Positions 7,555 through 16,188 of a stretch of 38,615 bases of DNA are shown in pieces. The translations under genes and the position numbers were made by a program. The DNA comes from JBNJDJ01 sp051744845. GTDB taxonomy: Bacteria; Bacillota; Clostridia; Peptostreptococcales; Acidaminobacteraceae. Location of the stretch: contig JBNJDJ010000015.1 of the NCBI GenBank assembly GCA_051744845.1, positions 1 to 38,615 of the forward strand, read 5' to 3'. Every line of letters begins with the position of its first letter. The first letter of the stretch is position 1. The notes under the pieces are model-generated. The model made no database searches, had not been told where the DNA came from, and saw only the letters and a program-made list of their open reading frames with translations.

Positions 7555-9758
7555 TGGATTTAAAACCAAATGAAAAAATTGATGTTAAAGCGGTTTTAGA
7601 AGATTTAGAAAATTACGAACCTAAAAGACGTGGTTGGACTTGGAGAAATAAAAAGGAAAAACAAAAGATAGGGCCTTTTGAATATAATGAATGTTCAGAG
7701 TCATTAAAAAATGATGTTGGAATACCAGCAAGTAGATATTTTGATGATATTGATCCTCAACCCCAAGAAGTAATTACTAGTGAGATTGCTTCAGGAAGAT
7801 TCGAAGATGATATTAGACGTATGAGAATGGCAGCTTGGCATGGTGCAGACCATATTATGGTAATTAGAACAGCTGGACAATCTCATATGGATCAATTAAT
7901 TGAAGGTACACCACAAGGTACAGGTGGAATACCTATTTCAAGAAAACAAGTTAGAGCTCATAGAAAAGCTTTAGATTATATTGAAGATGAAGTTGGAAGA
8001 CCAATAAATTATCACTCTTATGTATCAGGTGTTGCAGGTCCAGATATTGCTGTAATGTTTGCTGAAGAAGGAGTTAATGGGGCTCACCAAGATCCTCAAT
8101 ATAATATACTTTATAGAAATATAAATATGATTAGATCATTTGTAGATGCAGCTGAAGCTAAAAAAGTAATGGCTTGGGCAGATATGGCTCAAATTGATGG
8201 AGCACATAATGCAAATGCTACAGCTAGACAAGCTTGGAAAGTAATGCCAGAGTTAATGGTACAACATTCATTAAATTCAATTTTTTCTGCTAAAGTAGGT
8301 ATGAAAAAAGAAAATGTATGTTTATCAACAGTACCACCAACTTCAGCACCAGCACCAGCATTTAAATACGACTTACCTTATGCAGTAGCATTAAGAGAGT
8401 TCTTTACAGAATATAAAATGAGAGCTCAACAAAATACAAAGTATATTACTTCTTCTTCAAGAGAAGCAACTGTTACTCATGTATTAAACATGTTAGTTTC
8501 TAGACTTACATCTGCTGATATTCAATCAACAATTACTCCAGATGAAGGAAGAAATGTTCCTTGGCATATGTATAATGTTGAAGCATGTGATAATGCTAAG
8601 CAAACATTAGTGAGTTTAGATTCATTAATGGATATGGTTGAATTAAAAGATGAAGGGTATTTAATAGAAGAAAAAAGAGAAATTCAAGAAAGAGCAGTTT
8701 TATACCTAGAAGAAATCCAAGAAGTTGGAGGATATTTTGAAGCTGTAGAAAAAGGGTTCTTTGTTGATTCAGGGAAATATCCTGAAAGAAATGGTGACGG
8801 TATTGCAAGAGAAATTCACGGTGGAATTGCTGCAGGAACTGTTTATGAAAGAGACGATGATTATTTAGCGCCTGTAACTGCTCACTTTGGTAATAATAAT
8901 GTAGAGCAATATGATGAAAACTTAGTAGATAATCCTGCTGAATTAATTGGTGGATGTTCATTTGAAAATAGAGATTTAATCCAATATATTGATGAGTTAG
9001 ATGAAGAAGATAATGTTTATTCAAGACTTGAAGATACAGAAAAATATAGAGATTCAGATATAATTAAGCCTGAAGTAGAATGGTTAGGCGATGGAATCGT
9101 TCAAGTAGATCTATTATTACCTACTGATAAAAGACATGCTAAATATGCAGCTTTAGAATTTGCTAAACATATGAATTTAAATGATCCAGAAGTTATTCAT
9201 ATAGAAGTTATGCATCCTACAGAAGGTACTAGAGTTCAAATTAAAGGATCATTAGATTATGAAGTTGATTTATCTAAATTAGAAATACCACCAGAACCTA
9301 AGGTATTAGATTTTGATGAAATAAAAGAATTTGTTGATGAAAGACCTGTAAAAGTTGTAGCAGGAACTTTAGGTGAAGATGAACACTCAGTTGGACTTAG
9401 AGAAGTAATTGATATTAAACACGGTGGAATTGAAAAATTTGGTATAGATGTTAAATATTTAGGAACTTCAGTTGCAGTAGAAAAAATTGTAAATGCTGCT
9501 ATTGAAGAAAATGCAGATGTAATTTTAGGTTCTACAATTATTTCGCATGATGACATTCATTATAAGTTAATGAAAAGACTTCATGAAACTGCTATAGAAA
9601 AAGGAATTAGAGATGATGTAATTATCTGTGTTGGAGGAACTCAAGTAACACCAGATATAGCTGTTGAACAAGGTGTAGATGCAGGATTTGGTAGAGACTC
9701 TCACGGAGAAAATGTTGCTACATTTATTGTAGAGGAGTTAAGAAGAAGAGAAAAATAA
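7554..9758 (+). CDS. oraE: D-ornithine 4,5-aminomutase, large subunit
   Basis: Large catalytic subunit (734 residues) of the B12/PLP aminomutase. The N-terminal two thirds is the TIM-barrel part (for example HGADHIMVIRTAGQSHMDQL). The C-terminal Rossmann domain (about 600-734) carries DEHSVG, whose His611 is the expected lower axial cobalt ligand, and IDIKHGG, whose Lys622 is the expected internal PLP aldimine. From memory, the Clostridium sticklandii residues are His618 and Lys629, with the same spacing of eleven. The glycine-rich ICVGGTQVTPDIAVEQGVDA and GFGRDSHG complete the cobalamin fold. Full length with no lesion. The start overlaps the oraS stop by one base. The gene requires adenosylcobalamin, and the adenosyltransferase gene lies at 20214-20714. 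Confidence 0.97.
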   Translation: MDLKPNEKIDVKAVLEDLENYEPKRRGWTWRNKKEKQKIGPFEYNECSESLKNDVGIPASRYFDDIDPQPQEVITSEIASGRFEDDIRRMRMAAWHGADHIMVIRTAGQSHMDQLIEGTPQGTGGIPISRKQVRAHRKALDYIEDEVGRPINYHSYVSGVAGPDIAVMFAEEGVNGAHQDPQYNILYRNINMIRSFVDAAEAKKVMAWADMAQIDGAHNANATARQAWKVMPELMVQHSLNSIFSAKVGMKKENVCLSTVPPTSAPAPAFKYDLPYAVALREFFTEYKMRAQQNTKYITSSSREATVTHVLNMLVSRLTSADIQSTITPDEGRNVPWHMYNVEACDNAKQTLVSLDSLMDMVELKDEGYLIEEKREIQERAVLYLEEIQEVGGYFEAVEKGFFVDSGKYPERNGDGIAREIHGGIAAGTVYERDDDYLAPVTAHFGNNNVEQYDENLVDNPAELIGGCSFENRDLIQYIDELDEEDNVYSRLEDTEKYRDSDIIKPEVEWLGDGIVQVDLLLPTDKRHAKYAALEFAKHMNLNDPEVIHIEVMHPTEGTRVQIKGSLDYEVDLSKLEIPPEPKVLDFDEIKEFVDERPVKVVAGTLGEDEHSVGLREVIDIKHGGIEKFGIDVKYLGTSVAVEKIVNAAIEENADVILGSTIISHDDIHYKLMKRLHETAIEKGIRDDVIICVGGTQVTPDIAVEQGVDAGFGRDSHGENVATFIVEELRRREK

Positions 9759-9769
9759 GAAGGTGTGTT

Positions 9770-11143
9770 ATGAAATTTGATTGTTTAGTTGCAGAAATTG
9801 GTAGTACTACTACAGTAATCAATGCCTTTGATCAAATTAATACTGAAAATCCAGAGTTTGTCTCACAAGGGCAAGCTCCGACTTCAGTATATGATGGCGA
9901 TGTAAATATTGGTTTATTACAAGCAATTGATAATTTAAAAGAAAAGTTAGACTTAGATGAACTAGAATATGATAAGCTTTTAGCTACTAGTTCTGCTGCT
10001 GGCGGTCTAAAAATGACTGTACATGGCTTAGTTTACGATATGACAGTTAAGGCTGCAAAAGAAGCAGCTTTAGGAGCAGGAGCTAACTTACATTTGGTAA
10101 CTTCAGGAAGATTAAGAAGAACAGATATTAAAAAAATATATGATGTTGAGCCTAACATTATGTTAATTGCTGGTGGAGTAAATTATGGAGAAAGAGATAC
10201 TGCACTTTATAATGCTGAGGTTATTGCCGATCTAGATTTAAATGTTCCTGTAATTTATGCAGGAAATGTTGAAAATCAAGATGAGATTAAACTAATATTT
10301 GAAGAGGCAGGAAAAGAAGATATTTTGTATATAGTAGAAAATGTTTATCCAGTTATCGATGAGATAAATATTGAACCAACTAGAAAAGTTATTCACAATG
10401 TATTTGAAAAACATATAATTCATGCACCAGGAATGGAAAAAATTAAAGAAGTAGTTAATGGTCAGATAGTACCTACACCAGGTGCTGTTATGGAAGCTTC
10501 TAAGTTATTTAAAGAAAATGTTAGTGATGTTGTAACTGTTGATGTTGGTGGTGCTACTACTGATATTCATTCTGTTACAGAAGGAAGTGAAGAAATTAAT
10601 AGGATTTTACTTTCGCCAGAACCTGTTTCTAAAAGGACAGTTGAAGGTGATTTAGGTGTATATGTAAATATGAAAAATATTATTGATTTAATAGGTAAAG
10701 AAGATATAATAAAATCATTAGATATAGATGAAGATGAATATAATAAAATTGTAAAAAACTATAAACCTATTCCTGAAAATGACCTTGAAAAGAAGTTTGT
10801 AGAAGAATTAGCAAAGAAAGCTACAGTTACTTCGGCTCATAGGCATGCTGGTCAATTTAGAGACTTATATTCTTCTGGAGGTAAAAAAACTTTAGCTGAA
10901 GGAAAAGATTTAACAAGTATAGAATATATTATCGGTACAGGTGGTGCTTTGACTAGATTACCAGAAAGAGTTAATATTTTAAAAGAGATTGCTAAATCAA
11001 ATAAAGGTGATAAGTTACTCCCAACTAATGAAGCTGAAATTTTAATAGATAATGATTATATAATGGCTTCTCTAGGAGTTTTATCAAAAGAAAATAAAGA
11101 GGCGGCTCTAAATTTGTTGAAGAAAAGTTTAAATTTAAAATAA
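9770..11143 (+). CDS. GlmL/MutL-like protein of ornithine degradation
   Basis: A 457-residue protein of the GlmL/MutL family (actin-like ATPase fold), a regular member of ornithine operons directly after oraE. AEIGSTTT at the N-terminus and VDVGGATTDIHSV in the middle are the paired phosphate-binding loops of the ASKHA fold; GTGGALTRLPERV near the end is the third nucleotide contact. Related proteins next to glutamate mutase are thought to help protect or reactivate the B12 enzyme, and a similar chaperone role for OraSE is a family-based inference. AAGAAGGTG gives the ATG 11 bases after oraE. Confidence 0.88.
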   Translation: MKFDCLVAEIGSTTTVINAFDQINTENPEFVSQGQAPTSVYDGDVNIGLLQAIDNLKEKLDLDELEYDKLLATSSAAGGLKMTVHGLVYDMTVKAAKEAALGAGANLHLVTSGRLRRTDIKKIYDVEPNIMLIAGGVNYGERDTALYNAEVIADLDLNVPVIYAGNVENQDEIKLIFEEAGKEDILYIVENVYPVIDEINIEPTRKVIHNVFEKHIIHAPGMEKIKEVVNGQIVPTPGAVMEASKLFKENVSDVVTVDVGGATTDIHSVTEGSEEINRILLSPEPVSKRTVEGDLGVYVNMKNIIDLIGKEDIIKSLDIDEDEYNKIVKNYKPIPENDLEKKFVEELAKKATVTSAHRHAGQFRDLYSSGGKKTLAEGKDLTSIEYIIGTGGALTRLPERVNILKEIAKSNKGDKLLPTNEAEILIDNDYIMASLGVLSKENKEAALNLLKKSLNLK

Positions 11144-11155
11144 GAAGGTGAGATT

Positions 11156-12211
11156 TTGTTTCCAAGAATTAATATTGATTTAGAAAAGATGTATGACAAT
11201 GTAGTAAAATTTAAAAAAATGTGTAGTAAAGAAGATATTAATTTGATGGCAGTTACTAAGTCATTTTGTGCAGATAAAAAAATTGCTGAAACTCAAGTTA
11301 AAGCTGGAGTGAAATATTTAGCAGATTCAAGAATTCAAAATTTAAAAAAATTAAGAGATTTAAAAGCTCCGAAAGTACTTATTAGAATACCTATGCAGTC
11401 AGAACTAAAAAAAGTTATTAAGTATGCAGATATTTCTTTTCATAGTGAATTATCTACATTAGAAAGATTAAATGAACTGGCTGATAAAAAACAAAAAGTA
11501 CTTTTAATGTTAGACCTAGGAGATTTAAGAGAAGGAATTTTACCAGAAAATATTGAAAGTTTTGTTTCTAAAGTTCAGTCTTTAGAAAATATCAAGATTA
11601 TTGGCTTTGGAGTTAACTTAACTTGTTATGGAGGTATAATACCAAGTCCAAATAATTTAGGTAAATTAGAAGAAATAAGTTTAAATATGGCTGAGCGTTT
11701 TAATTTAGATTTAGAATTAATTTCTGGTGGTAATTCTAGTTCGTTATTTTTACTTAATGAAGATAAAATGCCTAAAAACATTAATAATTTAAGATTAGGT
11801 GAAGCAATAGTTTTAGGTAGAGAAACAGCTTATGGAAATTTAGTAGATGATACTCATCAAGATATTTTCACTTTAGAAGCTGAAATTGTTGAGTTAAAAA
11901 CAAAAGGGTCTTTACCAATAGGAGAAGTAGGTATGGATGCATTTGGTAATAAACCTACATTTAAGGACCAAGGAGAGATTTTAAGAGGTATAGTTGCAAT
12001 TGGTCAGCAAGATGTTAATCCTGATGGACTTACACCATTTAATCCAGAAATAAGTATTTTAGGTGCAAGTTCTGATCATTTAATTTTAAATTTAGAGAAA
12101 ACAGATAAAAGTTATAAAGTAGGAGATACAATTAAATTTAAAGTTGATTATGGAGCTTTATTAAAACTTACAACTTCAGAATATGTTGATAGAAATTATG
12201 TAGGATCTTAA
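11156..12211 (+). CDS. orr: Ornithine racemase
   Basis: PLP enzyme (351 residues) of the alanine-racemase N-terminal barrel family that converts L-ornithine to the D-form used by the 4,5-aminomutase. LMAVTKSF carries the presumed Schiff-base lysine, Lys35; ISGGNSSSLFLL and LRLGEAIVLGRETAYG match the phosphate-binding and C-terminal parts of ornithine racemases. It begins with TTG at 11156 behind AAGAAGGTGAG. As last gene of the operon it completes the route L-ornithine to D-ornithine to 2,4-diaminopentanoate to 2-amino-4-oxopentanoate to alanine and acetyl-CoA. No ornithine transporter follows it. The end of the gene contributes one arm of the terminator. Confidence 0.93.
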   Translation: MFPRINIDLEKMYDNVVKFKKMCSKEDINLMAVTKSFCADKKIAETQVKAGVKYLADSRIQNLKKLRDLKAPKVLIRIPMQSELKKVIKYADISFHSELSTLERLNELADKKQKVLLMLDLGDLREGILPENIESFVSKVQSLENIKIIGFGVNLTCYGGIIPSPNNLGKLEEISLNMAERFNLDLELISGGNSSSLFLLNEDKMPKNINNLRLGEAIVLGRETAYGNLVDDTHQDIFTLEAEIVELKTKGSLPIGEVGMDAFGNKPTFKDQGEILRGIVAIGQQDVNPDGLTPFNPEISILGASSDHLILNLEKTDKSYKVGDTIKFKVDYGALLKLTTSEYVDRNYVGS

Positions 12212-12228
12212 TTGATCCTATTTTTTTT
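12201..12228 (+). terminator. Terminator of the ornithine operon
   Basis: TAGGATC (12201-12207) and GATCCTA (12214-12220) form a perfect 7-pair stem with loop TTAATT, followed by eight T residues. The stem includes the last codons and stop of orr. Confidence 0.85.
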
Positions 12229-12237
12229 ATTAAAAGC

Positions 12238-12266
12238 TTTAAATACGAACGTTAATTTGGTATAAT
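12238..12266 (+). promoter_or_regulatory. Sigma-A type promoter before the 111-residue protein and rarA
   Basis: TATAAT at 12261-12266 with a weak -35 (TTTAAA at 12238-12243), spacer 17. An AGGAGG ribosome site and ATG follow at 12302. Confidence 0.65.
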
Positions 12267-12301
12267 ACTTAAAGGACACTTTTGTATATATAGGAGGAAA
12301 T

Positions 12302-12637
12302 ATGGGATATATTGCAATGATGAAAATTTTAGGAACTATTGTAGGATTTGTAATTTTATTTAATGTTGGCAGGTTTTTAATTTCTATAAGTTTTTATAAA
12401 CGATTAGAAAAATTTATAAAAAAAGATTTAAAAGATGATGATATAAAGTACATGACTAATGAAGTTAGAAAATATAAGTTAGGTAAAAGTTCTTATAATT
12501 GGGAAGTTATTGTAGAGTCAGTTAGAAAAGTTTATGATTCAGATGCAAATCAAGACATTAAAGATAAGTATTTTGAAATATGTGATGAGCTAGGTGTAGA
12601 TGTAAAAGAAGTTATTGAACAGCACAAAGGTGATTAA
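12302..12637 (+). CDS. Small membrane-anchored protein of unknown function
   Basis: A 111-residue protein I do not recognise. One hydrophobic helix near the N-terminus (about 6-30, ILGTIVGFVILFNVGRFLIS) should anchor it in the membrane, leaving a charged, mostly helical cytoplasmic tail. No known motif or metal site is visible. A clear TAGGAGG ribosome site and a good -10 box support expression. Its last codons overlap the ribosome site of rarA, so it is probably co-transcribed with it, but that says little about function. Confidence 0.75.
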   Translation: MGYIAMMKILGTIVGFVILFNVGRFLISISFYKRLEKFIKKDLKDDDIKYMTNEVRKYKLGKSSYNWEVIVESVRKVYDSDANQDIKDKYFEICDELGVDVKEVIEQHKGD

Positions 12638-12638
12638 A

Positions 12639-13913
12639 TTGGATATGTTTGAAATAATGAATAAAGAAAAACAAAAGGAAAATGCTCCTTTAGCTGAGCG
12701 TATGAAGCCTAAAACATTAAATGATTTTTATGGTCAAGATGAAATTTTAGGTGAAAACAAATTATTATATAGATCTATAAAAGCTGATAATATTAATTCG
12801 TTGATTTTACATGGACCTCCTGGAACAGGAAAAACTTCTTTAGCTAGAATAATTGCTAATACTACAAAATCTGAGTTTAAGACTTTAAATGCAGTAACAT
12901 CTGGAGTAAAAGATTTAAGAAAGATATTTAAGTCTGCTAAAGATACTTTAGCCATGTATAGTAAAAAAACTATTTTATTTATAGATGAGATACATAGATT
13001 TAATAAATCACAACAAGATGCTTTACTGCCTTTTGTAGAAAAAGGTACAGTTACCCTTATTGGAGCTACTACTGAAAATCCATATTATGAAATTAATAAT
13101 GCTTTAATATCTAGATCAATGATTTTCAGATTAAAAAAACTGAGTAAAGAAGATATTTTAATTATAATTAATAAAGCTTTAAAAGAAGATGTTTATTTAA
13201 AGAATCAAGAAATAAAAATTGATGAGGATGTTAAAAAATATTTAGCAGATATATCCAATGGAGATGCTAGACAAGCTTTAAATGTATTAGAATTAGCTGT
13301 TTTATCAAATGAATCCTATAAAACAGGAGTTGAGATTACGATAAAAGATATTAATGATTGTATTCAAAATAAGACTCAAGGATATGATAAAAATGGTAAT
13401 CATCATTATGATACTATTTCTGCATTTATTAAATCAATGCGAGGAAGTGATCCAGATGCTACACTACATTATTTAGCTAAAATGCTTTATGCTGGTGAAG
13501 ATCCTGTATATATAGCTAGAAGAATTTTAGTGCATGCTTCAGAAGATGTAGGTAATGCAGATCCTCAAGCCTTGATTTTAGCAAATAGTGCTTTTGAAGC
13601 TGTTAAAAAAATTGGAATGCCAGAAGCAAGAATAATACTTTCCCAAGCAGCTACTTATATAGCTACTGCTAAAAAGTCTAATGCATGTTATGAAGGGATT
13701 AATAGTGCCCTATCAGATGTTAAAAGAATTTCTAATATTGATATACCTTATCATCTAAAAGACATGACATCTAGTAATATAGAAAGACAAAAAAATAATC
13801 AATTTAAAGATAAAAAGACATATAAATATCCTCATAATTATCCAGGGAATTTTGTTAAACAGCAATACATGCCAGATAAATTAAAAGGTAAAAAATATTA
13901 CAAAGAAAAATAA
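12639..13913 (+). CDS. rarA: Replication-associated recombination protein A (AAA+ ATPase)
   Basis: RarA/MgsA family clamp-loader-like ATPase acting at stalled replication forks. Walker A is GPPGTGKT (59-66), Walker B is LFIDEIHRFNKSQQDALLP, and sensor I reads GATTENPYYE, all close to family consensus. The C-terminal part (around SFIKSMRGSDPDATLHYLAKML and ARRILVHASEDVG) is the RarA-specific tetramer domain. I chose the TTG at 12639 because AAAGGTGA lies at a good distance (8 bases from the AGG core); the ATG at 12645 is somewhat far and the TTG at 12615 lies inside the preceding gene. Length (424) is normal for the family. Confidence 0.93.
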   Translation: MDMFEIMNKEKQKENAPLAERMKPKTLNDFYGQDEILGENKLLYRSIKADNINSLILHGPPGTGKTSLARIIANTTKSEFKTLNAVTSGVKDLRKIFKSAKDTLAMYSKKTILFIDEIHRFNKSQQDALLPFVEKGTVTLIGATTENPYYEINNALISRSMIFRLKKLSKEDILIIINKALKEDVYLKNQEIKIDEDVKKYLADISNGDARQALNVLELAVLSNESYKTGVEITIKDINDCIQNKTQGYDKNGNHHYDTISAFIKSMRGSDPDATLHYLAKMLYAGEDPVYIARRILVHASEDVGNADPQALILANSAFEAVKKIGMPEARIILSQAATYIATAKKSNACYEGINSALSDVKRISNIDIPYHLKDMTSSNIERQKNNQFKDKKTYKYPHNYPGNFVKQQYMPDKLKGKKYYKEK

Positions 13914-13939
13914 GCAAATTCAAATAAATGAATTTGCTT
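13912..13939. terminator. Bidirectional terminator between rarA and the DJ-1-like gene
   Basis: AAGCAAATTC (13912-13921) and GAATTTGCTT (13930-13939) form a perfect 10-pair stem. It is followed by T-rich sequence on the + side, and A-rich sequence precedes it, giving a U tract on the - strand as well. It sits between two convergent genes. Confidence 0.85.
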
Positions 13940-13950
13940 ATTTTTATTTT

Positions 13951-14487
13951 TTAAAATATCATACCTTCTTTTAGAGTATCTGCTAATTTTTTATCTTTTA
14001 AAGTAGAGACAATTTCATAAGCGAATTTATGAGCAGTACCTGGACCTTTAGAAGTAATAATATTTCCATCTACTGTAACATCTTCATTTGTATGTTTCGC
14101 TCCTTTTAAATGTTTTTCAAAACCAGGATAACAAGTTGCATTTTTTCCATTTAATAATCCTAATTTACCTAAAATACTTGGAGAAGCACATATTGCAAAA
14201 ATGTATAAATTTTCACTATATGAATATGTTAAAAGATCAGTTACTTTTTTAGATTTTTCAAGATTTTTATGGCCGCTTCCACCTGGTAAAATGATACTTT
14301 CTATATCTTCTTTTTGAATGTCTCTAATTAAAATATCTCCTTGAACAACTAAACCTCTATCACTAGTCACTTTTAAAGAATCATTAATTGAAACTACTTT
14401 CAAATCAATTTCTGCTCGTCTTAAAATGTCAATAACACTTATAGCTTCAATTTCTTCAAAACCATCTGCAAGTAAAATATAATTCAT
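13951..14487 (-). CDS. DJ-1/PfpI family protein
   Basis: A 178-residue protein of the DJ-1/ThiJ/YajL branch. Cys100 in the nucleophile elbow (FAICASPSILGKLGLL), the early acidic pair in DGFEEIE, and GPGTAHKFAYEIV near the C-terminus match the family core. Members are proposed to act as glyoxalase/deglycase-like or oxidative-stress proteins; the specific role is unsettled. An AGGAGG ribosome site lies upstream on the - strand. The gene is divergent from pdxS and shares a 159-base intergenic region with it that contains a conspicuous palindrome (14555-14574), so both could respond to the same regulator. Confidence 0.88.
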   Translation of the reverse strand: MNYILLADGFEEIEAISVIDILRRAEIDLKVVSINDSLKVTSDRGLVVQGDILIRDIQKEDIESIILPGGSGHKNLEKSKKVTDLLTYSYSENLYIFAICASPSILGKLGLLNGKNATCYPGFEKHLKGAKHTNEDVTVDGNIITSKGPGTAHKFAYEIVSTLKDKKLADTLKEGMIF

Positions 14488-14554
14488 TTAATAACCTCCT
14501 ATTTTTTTATTTATTTTATCATATTATTAAAAATAGACCAAATTTAACAAAAAA

Positions 14555-14574
14555 TTATTGTACCGATACAATAA
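14555..14574. promoter_or_regulatory. Perfect palindrome with ATTGTAYC half-sites upstream of pdxS
   Basis: TTATTGTA-CCGA-TACAATAA is an 8-base perfect inverted repeat. It contains ATTGTACC (14557-14564) and its partner GATACAAT (14565-14572). A further inverted copy, GGATACAAA, lies at 14595-14603 between the -35 and -10 boxes of pdxS. The same ATTGTAYC element recurs at the ECF-transporter promoter (30474-30518). This arrangement suggests operators of one vitamin B6 regulator (PdxR/MocR-like), inferred. Confidence 0.6.
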
Positions 14575-14587
14575 ATAAACAATTTGC

Positions 14588-14616
14588 TTGAAAAGGATAC
14601 AAAAATATGTAATAAT
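14588..14616 (+). promoter_or_regulatory. Promoter of pdxST
   Basis: TTGAAA at 14588-14593 and an extended -10 (TGT then AATAAT at 14611-14616) with spacer 17. A GGATACAA element lies in the spacer at 14595-14602, well placed for repression. Confidence 0.7.
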
Positions 14617-14646
14617 AAGTTTAGGAAAAAATTAAAGGGGGATTAT

Positions 14647-15525
14647 ATGGAAAATAGGTATAAGTTAAATAAAGATTTAGCAAAAATGTTTAAAGGTGGA
14701 GTTATAATGGATGTTACTAATCCTAAGCAGGCAAAAATTGCTGAAAAAGCAGGTGCTTGTGCAGTTATGGCTTTAGAGACTATTCCATCTGATATTAGAA
14801 AAGAAGGTGGAGTATCTAGAATGTCTAGTCCTGAGATGATCAAAGAAATTCAAGAAGCTGTAAGTATTCCTGTTATGGCGAAAGTTCGTATTGGACATTT
14901 TGTTGAAGCGCAACTTTTAGAATCTATGGAAATAGATTATATTGATGAATCAGAAGTTTTAACACCTGCAGATGAAAAATTTCATGTAGATAAATCAAAA
15001 TTTAAAGTTCCTTTTGTATGTGGAGCTACTTGTTTAGGTGAAGCGCTTCGTCGCATTGGTGAAGGAGCAGCAATGATTCGTACTAAAGGTGAAGCAGGAA
15101 CAGGTGATGTTGTAGAAGCAGTTAGACATATGCGTAAAATAAAATCTCAAATGAAAGAAATCATAAAAATGGATAAAGAAGAGTTAATGACAGCTTCTAA
15201 AAATTTAAGAGCTCCATATGACTTAGTTAAATATATTCATAAAAATGAAAAATTACCAGTAGTAAATTTTGCAGCAGGAGGAATTGCAACGCCAGCAGAT
15301 GCTGCATTAATGATGCAATTAGGTTGTGATGGAGTTTTTGTAGGATCAGGGATATTTATGTCAGAGAATCCTCAAAAGAGAGCTGAGGCTATTGTTAAAG
15401 CTGTAACTTTTTATGATAATCCAAAAAAATTAGTAAAACTTTCTACAAATATTGGAAAGGCTATGAGTGGAATATCAGTAAATGATATTTCAGAGGATAA
15501 AAAGATTGCTGACCGAGGGTGGTAA
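14647..15525 (+). CDS. pdxS: Pyridoxal 5'-phosphate synthase, PdxS subunit
   Basis: Synthase subunit (292 residues) that condenses ribose 5-phosphate, glyceraldehyde 3-phosphate and ammonia into PLP. Highly conserved throughout: GGVSRMSSPEMIKEI, VMAKVRIGHFVEAQ with Lys79 matching the Bacillus Lys81, DYIDESEVLTPADE, and GEAGTGDVVEAVRHMR. The ATG at 14647 has AAAGGGGG ahead of it; an in-frame start at 14584 would place the promoter inside the gene. Forms one operon with pdxT, whose glutaminase supplies ammonia. PLP made here serves OrtB, OraE, Orr and IscS encoded nearby. Confidence 0.97.
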   Translation: MENRYKLNKDLAKMFKGGVIMDVTNPKQAKIAEKAGACAVMALETIPSDIRKEGGVSRMSSPEMIKEIQEAVSIPVMAKVRIGHFVEAQLLESMEIDYIDESEVLTPADEKFHVDKSKFKVPFVCGATCLGEALRRIGEGAAMIRTKGEAGTGDVVEAVRHMRKIKSQMKEIIKMDKEELMTASKNLRAPYDLVKYIHKNEKLPVVNFAAGGIATPADAALMMQLGCDGVFVGSGIFMSENPQKRAEAIVKAVTFYDNPKKLVKLSTNIGKAMSGISVNDISEDKKIADRGW

Positions 15526-15527
15526 AA

Positions 15528-16106
15528 TTGAAAATAGGTGTATTAGCTTTTCAAGGTGCTTTTTATGAGCATCTTGAAGCTTTAACTAAAATAGGTATTA
15601 AATCAAGTTTAGTTAAAACTAAAAATGATTTGAAAAATTTAGATGGACTAATAATACCTGGTGGAGAAAGTACAGTCTTAAAAAAGTTTTTAAAAGGATC
15701 TGAATTGAAAAAAGAGTTAGAAAAAAGGATAAAAGAAAACTCGATAAATGTATGGGGGACTTGTGCAGGACTTATTATTTTATCGAAAATAGTAGATGGT
15801 AAAAAAAATAATATTTTACCTGTTATTGATATAAACACAAACAGAAACGCATATGGAAGACAATTAGGTTCTTTTCAAATAAATAAAAAAATTAATAAAT
15901 TAGGCAATAGATCATTTAACCATATTTTTATTAGAGCTCCATTAATTGAAAAAGTAGGTAAAGATGTCCAAGTAATTTCTAAGGTTAACAAAAAAATAGT
16001 AGCAGCAGAGTATAAAAATATTTTAGTAACAGCTTTTCATCCGGAATTAACAAATGATTTACGATTTCATAAATATTTCTTAAAAAGAATAAAAGAAACT
16101 CTTTAA
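15528..16106 (+). CDS. pdxT: Pyridoxal 5'-phosphate synthase, glutaminase subunit PdxT
   Basis: Class I glutamine amidotransferase subunit (192 residues) that hydrolyses glutamine and channels ammonia to PdxS. GGESTVLKKFL forms the oxyanion-hole region, WGTCAGLI holds nucleophile Cys79, and FHPEL supplies the His and Glu of the triad. I take the TTG at 15528 as start: it gives the canonical N-terminus MKIGVLAFQGAF and sits behind GAGGGTGG. The frame-compatible GTG at 15519 falls within that ribosome site. Two bases separate it from the pdxS stop. A terminator follows at once. Confidence 0.95.
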   Translation: MKIGVLAFQGAFYEHLEALTKIGIKSSLVKTKNDLKNLDGLIIPGGESTVLKKFLKGSELKKELEKRIKENSINVWGTCAGLIILSKIVDGKKNNILPVIDINTNRNAYGRQLGSFQINKKINKLGNRSFNHIFIRAPLIEKVGKDVQVISKVNKKIVAAEYKNILVTAFHPELTNDLRFHKYFLKRIKETL

Positions 16107-16129
16107 TTTAAAATTTAAAGAGTTTTTTT
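16096..16129 (+). terminator. Terminator after pdxT
   Basis: An 11-pair perfect stem (16096-16106 with 16115-16125) overlaps the pdxT stop codon and runs into seven T residues at 16123-16129. Confidence 0.85.
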
Positions 16130-16188
16130 GAATTTGTATTAATTTTATTTAACAAATGTGTTATTATATACTTATGGGAGGGTTATTT

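Noticed and set aside
8596..9024. 142-codon open frame on the - strand inside oraE, rich in Gln, Leu and His
   Set aside because: It is antisense to a highly conserved enzyme, has biased low-complexity composition and no ribosome site; a shadow frame.
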